Positions 31,263 through 42,499 of a DNA stretch of 64,000 nucleotides are shown here, in pieces. The translations under genes and the position numbers were made by a program. This DNA is from Ichthyophis bannanicus. Taxonomy: Eukaryota; Chordata; Amphibia; Gymnophiona; Ichthyophiidae. Under the pieces are notes generated by a model, which was not told the DNA's origin, searched no databases, and was given only the letters and a program-made list of their open reading frames with translations. The DNA is taken from assembly GCA_033557465.1 (NCBI GenBank), contig CM066037.1:205281156-205345155 (forward strand). The letters run 5' to 3'. Positions within the stretch are counted from its first letter, which is position 1, and every line of letters starts with the position of its first letter.

Positions 31263-31990
31263 ATATCTAGTGAAGATGGAAGAATGGTTGAGAATTTGAC
31301 AGCTGAGATTTGATGCCAAAAAATATAGGGTCATGCATTTTCGCTGCAAGAATCCAAGGGGGCAATACAGTATAGGGGGTGAAGTACTTCGGTAAATGAA
31401 AGAAGAGCAGGACCTAGGGGTGATAGTTTCTTATGATCCAAGATAACTAAACAGGTAGAAAAGGTGTCGGTAGCGAAAGCCAGAAGGATGCTTGGGGTGC
31501 ATAGGGAAAGGAATGGCCAGCAAGAAGAAGGAGGTGATAGTGCCTCTGTATAAGTCTTTCGTGAGATCTAATTTAGAGTATTGTGTGCAACTCTGGAAAC
31601 CACAGCTTCATAAGGATATAAACAGGATGGAGTCAGTGCAGAAGTGGACTTTGTCACAAGGCATATGGGGATAGACTTAAAGATCTCAGTATGTATACTT
31701 TGGAAGAAAGACGCAAGAATGGAAATATAATAGTGATGTTTAAATACCTCTGTGACATAAATGCACAGGAGGAGAGCCTCTTTCAGTTGAATGAAAACTT
31801 TGCAATGAGGGGCATGGGATGAAGGTGAAAGTAATTTGAATAAGTATTTCTTTATGGAAAGAGTGGTAGATGAGTGGAATAGTCTCCCAGTGGAGGTAGC
31901 AGAGAAAAAGACTGTATCTGAATTCAAGAACGCATGGGATAAACACAGAAGATCTCTAAAGGGAAAAAAAAGGGACTGTACAGCTTAGTA
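31263..31990 (+). pseudogene. CR1-A RT, C-terminal part, decayed
   Basis: CR1-A resumes after CR1-C with a region parallel to CR1-B from KLEEWSRIWQL onward: RRMLGV..GKGMASKKKEVIVPL, LEYCVQLWKPQLHKD, YTLEERRK-like and EWNSLPVEV-like pieces. Several shifts. The 3' end of the element follows at about 32055. Confidence 0.8.
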
Positions 31991-32055
31991 GTTGGCATGG
32001 AAAGGCTGACTGAATAGGCTGTATGATCTTTATCTGCCATCATGTTTCTGTTTCT

Positions 32056-33023
32056 ATTACAAACTCATTGGCTGGATTTCTATCAGTTTCTTATTCCATC
32101 TTTATCAAAAACTCTTCTCTTTCCCAGACATGCATAAATTCACAGAAGATCTTATTTCCAGGTATCAAAAATGAATTAACTAGCTGTTATATTAACTGTT
32201 ATTCAAAACACCTTTTATTTAAAATTCAACAAAAAGTGAATTCATAAGAGAGCCCAAAAATTCATTATTCTCTTGTATATTATTGCACATATTCCATTTT
32301 AACAGACACTATCCTGCATTATGTTATTTAAATTTAAAGGAGTTGAGGTGTGGCCTAGTGGTTGGGGCAAGGTACTTCAGGCCGGAAGGTCGGGGGTTCA
32401 AATCCCACTAGAGGACAGCAACCTTGGGCTGGAAGGACTGGGGTTTCTAGTCCCACAGGTGCTCCTTGTGGTCTTGGGCAAGCCACTTAACCCTCCATAG
32501 ACCATGTTCCCTGTAAATATATGTGTAAATAGTTAATATGGTTATCCAAGTTGAGATCCCTGTTATTTGTAATTACGGTGTAATCCCCCACCGTAAAATA
32601 CCTTGATGTTCCATGTAAACCGCACTGATATCAAATAGCGCAGTATATAAGAGAAATAAATAAAATAAATAAATAATAAATAAATAAATTCATCAGGGGA
32701 AAAAATATACAAAATTCTAACATTCATTATCCTCATCTTTACTGCTGCACAGTTCCCAACAAAGGACTTTGTTTCACAATTCAGCTTGCTACTTCAGGCT
32801 CCATCTGTATCCTTTTCTCTCCATCACACTGATAGCATTAGGTACGTTTATTAAATCAGCAAAACACTACATTGCTGACTTGAGCATCACAGCGTTCAGC
32901 TTCAGATAGCCCTGAATACATCCAAAATGGGTCCTGTATATACAAATTTTCAACCAAACACATGGAAGCATGTCATCACAATAGTGGCAGATCAGAACAT
33001 TTTGCCTAAAACATTCAAAACTC
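32056..33023. other. Unassigned DNA flanking a SINE
   Basis: Apart from the SINE at 32339-32689, I see no gene. A 34-bp stretch at 32128-32161 is bounded by AG and GT with a pyrimidine tract, but this is weak. Confidence 0.35.
32339..32689 (+). mobile_element. tRNA-derived SINE with L2 tail
   Basis: The A box reads TGGCCTAGTGGTTGGGGC and the B box GGGTTCAAATCCCAC. The body includes CTTGGGCAAGCCACTTAACC. The tail reads AACCGCACTGATATC and AGCGCAGTATATAAGAGA, then (TAAA)n. The tail matches the L2-B 3' end almost base for base (18487-18560, inverse). A second copy lies at 45931-46235. Confidence 0.88.
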
Positions 33024-33026
33024 TAA

Positions 33027-33444
33027 GTGCCCAATATTCAACTGGGCAGGGCTAAGCAATTTAGCCACTTAGCCCTTCCCCTCCACCCACAACCCTGAAT
33101 ATTCACTTCTGCGGCAATGGAAGTGAATATCCGGGTCTAGCTGTGCTGCTCGGAAGCCACCGAGGCTAACCATGCAACATCGATATTGGATGATGCACGG
33201 TTAGCCTCAGGCGCCGACCGCTAACCGTGCAGCTTCCAATATCGGTGCTGCACAGTTAGCACGGTCCCCTCCTCCACTCCGCCCCAGAACGCTCCTGGCA
33301 CACTCTAATGCTAGCTGGCTAGCATTGGGGCACGTAGGTGACTTAGTCAGGGATATTAGACAGCAAACACTATCCATATATCTGTCATCGAATATCTGGT
33401 TAGCAGGCATTTACGCGGTTAACTGCCTTTTGAAAATCGGGCCC
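33027..33444. mobile_element. Small DNA transposon (MITE), possibly PIF/Harbinger
   Basis: The left end GTGCCCAATATTCAACTGG and the inverted right end GGGCCCGATTTTCAAAAGG are imperfect terminal repeats. Both sides carry TAA (33024-33026, 33445-33447), as in the 3-bp TWA duplications of PIF/Harbinger elements. It is 418 bp long with no ORF. The superfamily call is tentative. Confidence 0.5.
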
Positions 33445-33447
33445 TAA

Positions 33448-33677
33448 ATGTCTTAGTTGATCATTATGATAATATCACTGCACCATTGGAAATGTTCTAC
33501 TCCAGTCATGTTCATATACATTGGACTGGCTGCTATTTATCAGCAAAAAAATGCTGCTTTTAACACATAGTATCTTGATTATGCTTTGTCTCCGGTCTTA
33601 TTGAGAGATAAGACTGGCTGCGGTCAATTCTCTCCTTGGCTCATATATATCACTTGCAGCACAGAAAACGTTTGCCT
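33448..33677. other. Unassigned DNA 5' to the L1-A insertion
   Basis: No repeat or coding signal recognised. It is contiguous with 40938 onward once L1-A is removed, as the target duplication shows. Confidence 0.4.
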
Positions 33678-33983
33678 CACCGAATAAAATCTTTTTTTTT
33701 TTTTTTTTTAATGTTTTTTTTTTGAATACTTTATTTATATAGAAACCAGCAAATACATAACGTTCAATACAAACAAATATGGTACACAACGCGCCACAGC
33801 AGAGTGGGATCTTATCTCCGCCGAAGCACAAACCCCAACAGTTACGTATTCCAAACAGCACACAAGACACCTCTGATTTTCATTTATTTTTGGTAAAAAC
33901 TAAATCTAAGATGCCCCCCCATAACTTTCCCCACTACCCCCCCACCCCCCACCCCAGGTCGCCGCACCCCTACCACATCCCGT

Positions 33984-36900
33984 TCAATAACCGATATTCA
34001 CAATTTCAGCCCGGCAGCGGGAGCTTAAACTCTGAATGTAGGGTTCCCAGATTAACATAAAAGTGGACCACTGCTTTACTGAGCCCCGGGCCCTCCAACG
34101 CTCCGCAAGCATCAGCTGATGGAAACCATTGCGCCACTCCAAGAATGTGGGTGGGAGTTGATCTCTCCATCTGTGAAGAATCGGACCTTTCCCCACCAGA
34201 CAGGCTTTACGCACCAATAACCGCTCCCATCTCCCCACAGGTAGGGTTGGATGTAGTTGGTCTAAAATGACTAAAACGCTAGTCCACGGAAATCTTTGCT
34301 GCAACAACCCCATGAGATATCTACGGATACGGGACCAGTAGGGTTGGATGCGCCTGCACTGCCACCACATGTGGGTTAGGGTGGCCAAAGGTAGCGAACA
34401 TCGCGGACAAGACCCGTCCTGGGTGATATGAGTTCTCAACGCTCGCCGGGGTGAGAAGTGCACTCGTGTCAGGGCTTTGTATTGGACCTCCCTCCACCGC
34501 GCTCCCCCCACTAAGGTTGGTATCCGCCCCACCGCCGCACAAATAGTGTCAGGGTGCACCACCCTCCCCAGCTCCTCTGCCCAGGCCGTTTCCACCCTCC
34601 CATACTCTGGTCGTATCCCAAAACCCTCCAGCCGGGATTTAAGTCCCGTTATCGCCGGTGGTGCATCTCCCCCAAGGTCAAAGAATTCGAGAAGCTGCGC
34701 CGATCTATCTCCACCCAGTTCCTCCCTGGGCAGTTTTGCCACGTAGTGAGAGAGCTGGAGGTGCGCAAAATATTGAGTAGGGGGCAGATGAAACTCCCCC
34801 CGAATTTCAGCAAACGACTTACATTTACCAGTAAGGTCCACTACATGCCCTATGTACCGTAGTCCCTGACGGTGCCATAGCTGAAACGCCTTGGAATCGG
34901 AACCCGGGGTGAAGTGCACGTTTCCCCGAATCGGCAGCCAGCTGGACACCTGCCAATTCCGTCGCCAGAAGCTATTCAGTTGACGCCAGGTACGGCGCAG
35001 TGCGTTGAACATAACATTTCTCGTAAAACGCGGTGGCAGGTGCGCTCCATCCGCATGGAGGACCCCCAACAACGTGAGGGGGGCCACAAAGGCCTCCTCG
35101 AGGTCTCGTGGCGTATAGACATTAGTGTCGCCCAGGTAGTCCCCAAGATGACGGGCCTGACACGCCAAAGCATAAAGCCTTATGTCCGGGAGTCCCAAGC
35201 CTCCCCTGCTCCATCTGCCAATCATACGGGACATCGGAATCCGCGCTCTAGCCCCCCTCCACAGAAAGCGTTGTATCTCCTTCTCCAATCTAAGCAGGTC
35301 CCGCCGCAATAGCCACACCGGCAGGGTCTGTAGCCAATACAGTATACGGGGCAACACTACCATTTTGAATGCGGCAATTCTCCCCATCAGCGATAACGGA
35401 AGCGGATTCCACGCCCTCAACTGGCTCCTGACTCCCGATAAAATTCTCTCAAAGTTAATATGGTAGAGGTCCTGTGGTACCCCGGTCAGAAGGACACCCA
35501 AATATTTAAACGTCTGCTCCGCCCATTTCAGGGGGAACCCCCCCCCCCAGTGTCCCCGCAGCTGCCCTGAAACATCTAAGGCCTCCGATTTCTCTTCGTT
35601 AATCCGCAGCCCGCGAAACTGCCAAATAGTCTAAATTCCAGTAACAGTCTAGGCAATGATTCCCGTGGGGCCAGCAGGTGTACCAGCATGTCGTCGGCAA
35701 AGGCCGACACCTTAAACCTTTGATTGCCTATCCCAATTCCATGAATTTGCGGATCAAGTTCTATATGCCGAATCAGAGGATCGAGAGACAAAACAAATAA
35801 GAGAGGGGATAGGGGGCAGCCCTGCCGGGTACCTCGATATAGGGGAAAGGGCGCCGATAAGACCCCGTTGCAAAGCACTCGAGCCGTCGGTGCATCGTAT
35901 AGGCTCCTAACCATATCACAGAAGGCTTGCCCCAGGCCATAGAGCGGTAACAGGTGCTGCAAATACGTCCAGTTAACCCTATCAAACGCTTTTTCAGCAT
36001 CGAAACTTACTAAAAGGGACTGGAGCCGATGGCCGCGCACCCATTCCAACGATGTTAAGATTTTGCGAATATTGCGGACCGCGTACCGCCCCCGCACAAA
36101 CCCCACCTGTGAATCATGAACGATGTCCCCTAGGAATCCCGCCAATCTTTCCGCCAAGATCTTGGCCATCACCTTCATATCAAAATTTAGCAGGGAGATC
36201 GGCCTATAGGAGGCCGCCTGCAGCGGATCTTTGCCCGGTTTGGGGATTAATGTAATATACGCCTGATTCTCTCCCCATCGTCTACCCATGCCATCTAATC
36301 TATGCCGGTAAGTATCCACTAACAAAGGGCTAACCCAGTTCGACAGTAGTTTATAGAATTCAGCCCCATAGCCGTCGGGTCCCGGAGTTTTATAGCAAGT
36401 GGCTTTCGTAATCACAAGTTGCACCTCTTCCTGAGTTATCGGACGCCCCAACAGGGCCCGCTGTTCACTTGTCGCCTTAGGGAGCTGTAGCCCCTGGAGG
36501 TAGGTTCCCATTACATCGGGGTCACTTTCCTCCGCTGAGTATAGCTTTTGAAAGAAGCCCTTGAAGATCTCACTTATCACGTCCCGCTTTTGGTGTAGTT
36601 TCCCCCGTTCATCCCTAAGTGCCGCTACCCCCCGCCCTCCTCTCTGACCTTTCAAACAGCGACTTAATAATTTCCCCGGCTTATCGCCAAAACACTGTAA
36701 GCGATATTTATAATATAGTAACGATTTCTTGGCTCTCTGATGAAGTAGTTCATTTAAAGCTACCTGTAATTCCCATAAGCGTTTGCGGTTGGCCAAGGTA
36801 GGGGTACGGCCACTAAGCACCCGCGCTTGTGATACCTGCTGCTCCAACCTAATAATTTGTTCTGCCATCAATCTCCGCTTCCGAGCCGTATATCCAATGA

Positions 36901-37927
36901 TATCCCCCCGCAACACCACTTTGGCAGTTTCCCAAACCAGTTCCGGGTCGTCCTTGTGAGCTTGGTGGTTCAATTCAAACTCTTGCCAGCGCTGACCCAA
37001 AAACTGTCGGAATTGGTTATCATGATAGAGCTCAGTGGGGAACCTCCAGATGCGAGATGTTCGGGTCCCGCTCCCCCAATGCAACTCAAACCACACCATA
37101 GCGTGGTCGGAGATCTCCAAGGGTCCTATCTGCGCCTCCACCACTTGGGCAAATATGATAGTGGAGAGCAAAAGGTAATCCAATCTCGCACTAGTCCCAT
37201 GCGCCCGCGAAACATGGGTAAACTCTTTCTCCGAGGGATGCAACAATCTCCAAGGATCTACCAAATTTAAACGGGACCGAAAGCGTTGCAACAGTTGAGA
37301 GCCAAGCACCCTATCTCTCGTTACTTTAGCAGCCGAGGTATCTAAGCTCACGTCGAGAACACCATTGAAGTCCCCCCCCACCAGCAGAGGCACATCCGGC
37401 AGTTGTTCAATTTTGGCGGCAATACGGTGAAGAAAGTCTCGATCTAATGTATTGGGGCCATATACATTTCCCAGTATAATGTCCCGGTCTTCCAATAACC
37501 CATATAATAGCAAGTATTTCCCATTAGGATCGGCCCACTGCCGTTGCAACGTAAAGCGCACCCGTTTATGAATAAGTATGACCACTCCTCCTTTCTTACC
37601 CAGTGCAGGCGCACCCCATGTCTGTCCCACCCAATCCCGACACAATTTAGCATGCTCTTCGGCCGTCTGGTGGGTCTCTTGTAATAGCGCAATGTCGCAC
37701 TGCTGCCGAGCCAGGGCCTTGAGCACTTTATATCGCTTAATCGGGTTACCCAGTCCACAAACATTCCAGGTTATTACTTTCAGAGGGTTCCGGTCCCTAG
37801 GTGTCCCCGCTGCCAGCCCATCGTGCTTAAGGAAACCCCCCCAGCCTGGGGTCTCCCCGAACGTCCCCGAATAGGAACCATGTGGTTTCTTTGCATCAAT
37901 AATAGAGTGCGACGACCTGTCCCCCAT
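33984..37927 (-). pseudogene. L1-A ORF2: endonuclease and reverse transcriptase, one frameshift
   Basis: The first open part (35576-37927, 783 codons) has an APE-type endonuclease (VITWNVCGLGNPIKR, LLQETHQ, VGGDFNGVLD, SDHAMVWFEL). It also has most of the RT (TPGPDGYGAEFYK, YRPISLLNFDMK, GFVRGRYAVRN, FDAEKAFDRVNW, RQGCPLSPLLF, SAFADDMLV). After a frameshift near 35580-35640 the second part (33984-35501, 505 codons) gives the C-terminal domain. It includes a zinc-knuckle-like CPRCSLPLATLTHMWWQC. The enzyme nicks DNA and copies element RNA in the nucleus. Apart from the shift I see no stop inside the domains. Confidence 0.9.
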
Positions 37928-39900
37928 ACTCCCCGCTCAAACCCCCTAATTTGAACACCTGTACACTTTCCCCCAACCGCCCCCCCCATATAAACTTACC
38001 CCCACCAACCCACCCAAACCCACCCCAACCCCCATTCACTACCTCCTAACTACGGGGCTATCTACTCCTAAGTCCTCCTAGGTAGCCCTCCCGAGACCCC
38101 TCTGAGCACGTCCCTTCGTCCCCCCCAGACCCAAAAAACCCCCTACCTACCGCCAACCACCCCACCCAGAAGCCCCCGTACGCAGAGGTTCGTACCCCCA
38201 GTCTACCATCCCTAGGCATCCCCCCCCCTACCCTCCAGACCACTGTGTGAGGAGAGCCACCCCCAGGTCTGGCCTGTAGGCGGGCCTCCCCGCAGAAAGG
38301 AAAAAGACAGTAGAGCCCCCCCCCCCTCCAAGGAACACCTCCCGTCTACCACGTCTATCCCCCAGCCAAGACAAGCTGCTTGGAGGGAGTTCCACCCTCC
38401 CCCCCCCACACTGGTAGTGCAGAAGGAAAACCATATCTCCAACGCGACCTGGCATATTGCTGCCTATAGATGGATAAATAGCTGGCACGGAGAAATCCTA
38501 GGGGGAATAACAGCAAAAACTGTACACATAGCACAGTATTGGAAGTAGCAAATCCCGCTAGGTACAGTGAGAAATATTGTGTGAGACCCCCAGCCTAAAA
38601 TTTTAGGGGAGAGCGAAGGGAGTGATTGGGTAAACACAGTAAGTAGGAACCAAAATGGCCAATGAAAAAACAGCGTAGCCCTGAGTGTGTGCCTGCTTGT
38701 TATAGACAACCATCAGGGGAAAATAAGGAGTGCAGGTGCCCCCTGAGACTGAAAGACCAATGATTGCAGCAAATTATATCAATCAGGCAAGTGTTACACC
38801 CGGGGGAATCGCTGCAGAAGAGTAAGTGGGTTGGAGTATGGAGGGGATGGGCGTGGCTATAGGCAGAAGCCTTGTATACACAAGGAGGTTAAATAAAAAG
38901 GAAGTATAAGGCAGGCTTTAGCATGGAGTTGGGGAGCCGGTGGCCGATTAATCCAACCCTAGGGGCAACATACAAGGGACAGCGTGATCCAGAATTTTAG
39001 TCAGAGCATACGGAGAAGATACTCTGCCCCCATACTCTTCTGTGCGGCTTGGCCAACTGCCGTCATTGAATAGTACAAACGTTTCAGGAATAAACAGTTA
39101 TCAATAAAAACTCTTAGTTATGAGAAAATCAGTTCAAGTGAACTAACTGAAATTGCTTCCTTGGCCCCTGCGGTGAGTCTCCTCCTTCCCCCACCATCGC
39201 CATCCTATGTGGAAAACGGTAGATGCGTGTCGGTGGGGAAACGCATCGATCGGAGAAGCCGCTATGGCAGCCCCTACCACAAAGGGCAGGCCAGGCTCCT
39301 CCCGCCCAGATCGAAGTGCCCCTAAATCTGTAGGAGCTCCGTGCACCGAGACAGTACCGTAAAGGGCAGAAGGAACATGGCATCCGGGAAGAAGAAAGAG
39401 TACATGAAAATTCCAAGGGAAGGCTTATACGCCCTTGTCGGTAGTATCCTGCCTCGCTAGGCTTTGCAGAAGAAAAGTTAAAAGGAGGAGCTCGGTTCTT
39501 TCTCGGGCCTCTCCACACCGTCAAAGATAGCTGGCATATCTCGGGGAGGCAGCAACCCGTTCACCTAAACGCGGAGTCAAGCCGATCGGCCCCCCCCGAA
39601 CGTGCAACCGACTGCAATGCCGGGGCCATCAATCAGAAATAGCGGCCATAGAGACCTCTCCGGATAGTGGTGCGCCCTTAAAGACAGAGCACGTGGAGAC
39701 CCAGAGAAAGGGATTTGAATGGCTGGGAACTTTGTTGCCGTACAAAACAATTTGTAACTGTGAATGTATCCATAGGGCACTGAGTCATTGAACAGTTGCA
39801 GAACTCTCCGTAGCTGGGGCTACATTGTATTTCCCCTTCTTTGCTCTCCAAAAAAGTTCAGGAAATTATGTTGTCAAAGTAGAGCAAATCATGTGGAGGG
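37928..39900 (-). other. Unusually long ORF1-ORF2 spacer of L1-A
   Basis: About 2 kb without a sustained frame separates the ORFs. It is rich in C runs on the plus strand (for example 38221-38228, 38316-38327, 38398-38407). I find no terminal repeats or duplication that would mark an insertion. In L1-B the equivalent spacer is about 430 bp. Confidence 0.55.
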
Positions 39901-39929
39901 AGTCCCCGACACTGCGGTTTTTTGAAGAT

Positions 39930-40747
39930 AGAGCCGGTTCACATACTCCTCAGCTGCCGAGGCAGAGTCAAAGGTGCGAGGAGCCCCCTCACCAAGTACA
40001 TGTAATTTAGCGGGATATTGCACCGAAAACCGAATCCCTGCATCAATCAGCTTTCCACAGAGGGGGGCATATTCCTTTCTTTTCCCGGCTCAATGCCACG
40101 GAGTAATCTTGGGCTACACGAATCTTATTGTTATTAAAGATCACCTCCCCCTTCTGCCGAGCCGTTTTGAGGATCAGTTCTTTCTGCTGAAAGTGGAGGA
40201 ATTTTGCTAAAACAATTCGAGGGCGGGGGTCGCGAGGCTGCCGTGGGCCGACTCGATGTACCCTTTCAATAATTAGTTTACCTCCTAGTGCACTCTCTTC
40301 CACCATCGGCAGGATCAGGGCCTCTAAATAACCACGCAAGTCTTTATCAAGAGTGGCTTCAGGGATCCCCAGGAAGCGCAGGTTATTTCGTCTAGACCTG
40401 TTCTCCAGGTCATCGAGTTTGGCTTCATGTTGAGAAAGTTGGGATCGCAAACCCGCCACCTCCGCTGTCAGGGTTTCCACCTTTTCCTCAGCCAGCCCCA
40501 CACGATCTTCGGCCTCCTGCTGCCGCTTACTCAGCGCGTCAAAGGCAGATTTCAGCCCATCCATTTTCTCATGGAGGGCTTCAAATTGAGGCAACAGGGC
40601 TGATTTTACGGCCGCTGACATCTCATCGATAGAGGCAGGGGAATGCGGCGATTGCGGTGATACTGGTATCTGGGCGGGCTCCGCCATCTTAGCTGTGCCG
40701 GCCCCTCGCCCCCGATCCCCCCGCATCGATTTTACCGTGGTCGCCAT
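39930..40747 (-). pseudogene. L1-A ORF1: coiled-coil RNA-binding protein, frameshifted
   Basis: From ATG at 40747 the protein has a proline-rich start and a coiled coil (QEAEDRVGLAEEKVETLTAE). The RRM-like core opens with ENRSRRNNLRFLGIPE and is followed by IIERVHRVGPRQ, RPRIVLAKFLHFQQKELIL and KIRVAQDYS. This is the standard L1 ORF1p plan, a trimer that coats element RNA. The current frame ends at 40043 with CPPLWKAD. A one-base shift near 40075, in a run of A and G, hides the rest of the C-terminal domain, which is readable in another frame to about 39930. ATG at 40771 is an alternative start. Confidence 0.85.
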
Positions 40748-40937
40748 GTAGCAGAGCAACTGGATCAGCACCCAATGGATCTGTCGGCACTCCGATGCAA
40801 CGGGTGGTTTTTTCAGCGGGTGAGGGCAGTAATAAACGGCTCAAATGCACCGGTAGAGTCTGAGGGTCCCGGGACTAGCTCAGGATGCGACCTCTACGGT
40901 GTGCGCATCACGTGGTCTCTCCACCGAATAAAATCTT

Positions 40938-41221
40938 AATGATATGCTGAGTACTCCCCTGCAAGTTGCACAAATGCCAATGTTCAAAGCAATATTCCAT
41001 TCATTCAACAGCAAGAATTGACTTATAAAAACCAGTCAATATCGTCACTATATTAGTCCAAAAATTATGGCTGTTAATCAAGTAAAACAGCACATATTAA
41101 CATCCATCATAAAGCTACTTCCATTCAATAGATATATTTAAACATCTCTGTTCCAGTTTTTCCAATTTAAAAATCTATTTTTGTTCATGTTACAGCAACA
41201 TTTTTCATCGGTCACCCCCTC
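40938..41221. other. Unassigned DNA 3' to L1-A target
   Basis: A/T-rich, no coding signal or recognised repeat. It is the continuation of the host sequence at 33448-33677. Confidence 0.4.
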
Positions 41222-41360
41222 TCACATAAGAAGAGAAGATGTCATACTGGGTCAGACCAAAGGTCCATTAAGCCCTGTATCCTGTTTCTAGTCCAGGTTA
41301 CATGTACCTGTCAGTTTTCCAAAAGGTAGATAGACTCGGTGCTGCTTATCCCAATCCACT
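41222..41360 (-). mobile_element. CR1-F: short antisense CR1 3' end
   Basis: ATGTCATACTGGGTCAGACC and AAAGGTCCATTAAGCCCTGT are the inverse of the CR1 3' end seen at 29460-29510 and 56530-56600. About 140 bp remain and nothing of the ORF. Confidence 0.8.
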
Positions 41361-41990
41361 TTTTTTTTCTAGTTTTAATTCTTTTGAACAAGATTATTTC
41401 TAAACTATAGTCAGAAACAGACTACAAAATTCACAACAGCAGTATGGGTTTTTTTCTGCCTCCCCCCCCCCCCCCAATAAATCTAGGAAGCTCTGTTTTT
41501 TTCCAATGAAATCAATCAACCGTTTCCATTTCTGTACAAGCTTAGTCCATTTCTCCTGATGAATAGCCGTCACCTTTTCCATCAACGTTACCCTTCTCAG
41601 CCATTGGTTCATGGAGGAGGCACTTGTTTTTTTCCAAAACCAGGCCACATCACACTACGCAACAAGAATACACACTATAATTGGGCCCCTCCATTTTTTG
41701 GGGGCTGTCCCATTTCACAAATAACTTTCTAATTTTAACCCTCACCTGTTCTAGTACCCTGTGAACACCAGATGTGGAAGAAGATATCCTGCTCCCCACA
41801 TCCCATCCAACATCTATCTGGGGTAAAGGGGAACGTCTTAGGAGCACCTTATAAACCTTTTCCTTTATACAAATCGAAATGGAGGACCCCACTATCCTTG
41901 TACATATTTGCTTCCATTCTTTGTAATTAAATTGCATGGCTAAATCCCTCTCCCAGGCCTTTATGAACTCAAACTATTGTGTGCCCCCTG
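41361..41990 (-). mobile_element. L1-C: 5'-truncated antisense L1 fragment
   Basis: A T run at 41360 is the poly(A) tail in reverse. Minus-strand frames read KEWKQICTRIVGSSISICIKEKVYKVLLR (seen in two blocks) and WDSPQKMEGPNYSV, which resemble the C-terminal part of L1 ORF2. The zinc-knuckle cysteines are not readable. About 600 bp remain, with frame breaks. Confidence 0.6.
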
Positions 41991-42480
41991 GTTTCAGGGC
42001 TCAATATAACAGTTTTATCATAGTGCAAGTAAAAAAATAGCACAGCCAGAGGGTCTCAAGGGCATCATGATCATGTTTATAGTATGGTCTTGAAGGATTA
42101 CCAAAAGAGACTGCTACTGCTGGAAAGAAATCTGCACTTGTATTTCTTTACTTTTGGGAAATTCTCTAAATCTTAGGGAAAAGGGAATTCTTTGGGTTAC
42201 AGCTGATAAATCTGTGTATTAGAATCTAGTGTATTTGCTAACTCACTAAGGGCTCAGTAGCCCCAGAGAGCTTTTAACTTTAATTTAAACCACAGTCAGT
42301 AACCCCAGAGAGCTTTTAATTTAAATCAAATTAGAGTATAGCTTAGCATAGAAGGAAGAATAGGGTAAATATTCTTTGAGTAGAAAGAAATGAATTGTTC
42401 TTAGAGACCTAGCAACTTTAAGTAAGTAGACAACTTAAATACTTAAACTTTAAAACTAAGATAGACAGCAGTCAAGTAGC
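41991..42480. other. Probable CR1-E 5' region
   Basis: It contains a repeated CCCCAGAGAGCTTTTAA motif (near 42263 and 42302), with no ORF. The start of CR1-E is not marked by any duplication, so part of this may be its 5' UTR. Confidence 0.35.
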
Positions 42481-42499
42481 GAGGGGGGAGGGTGGGGAT

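Larger units (their letters stand above)
17990..32055 (+). mobile_element. CR1-A: old CR1 LINE spread over 14 kb by later insertions
   Basis: Pieces of one sense-strand CR1 appear in the right order: ORF1 N-terminal part (18050-18486), ORF1 esterase (21865-22400), endonuclease (22440-23000), linker and RT start (23120-23880), RT (26695-26996, 29092-29451) and C-terminus plus 3' end (31263-32055, ending in CATGTTTCTGTTTCTA). Each gap is filled by another element, and the reading picks up where it broke. Intruders are L2-B, a small hAT piece, L2-C (carrying hAT-2), L2-D (carrying CR1-B) and CR1-C. Its RT resembles CR1-B more than CR1-C to CR1-E, so at least two CR1 lineages are present. Confidence 0.85.
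33694..40921 (-). mobile_element. L1-A: full-length antisense L1/Tx1-like LINE
   Basis: The element is flanked by a perfect 16-bp target duplication, CACCGAATAAAATCTT (33678-33693 and 40922-40937). It has a poly(A) tail (T run at 33691-33709 on the plus strand). On the minus strand it has a short 5' UTR, ORF1, a long inter-ORF region of about 2 kb, ORF2 and a 3' end. It is therefore complete. The perfect duplication points to a recent insertion, while both ORFs already carry frameshifts. Confidence 0.92.

Noticed and set aside
32128..32161. 34-bp candidate exon bounded by CAG and GTATC
   Set aside because: The acceptor is fair but the donor is weak, the exon is very short, all frames are uninformative, and it lies just after a LINE end.
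34477..37270. Plus-strand frames of 90-137 codons opposite L1-A ORF2
   Set aside because: They are antisense shadows of the ORF2 reading frame with no recognisable domain.
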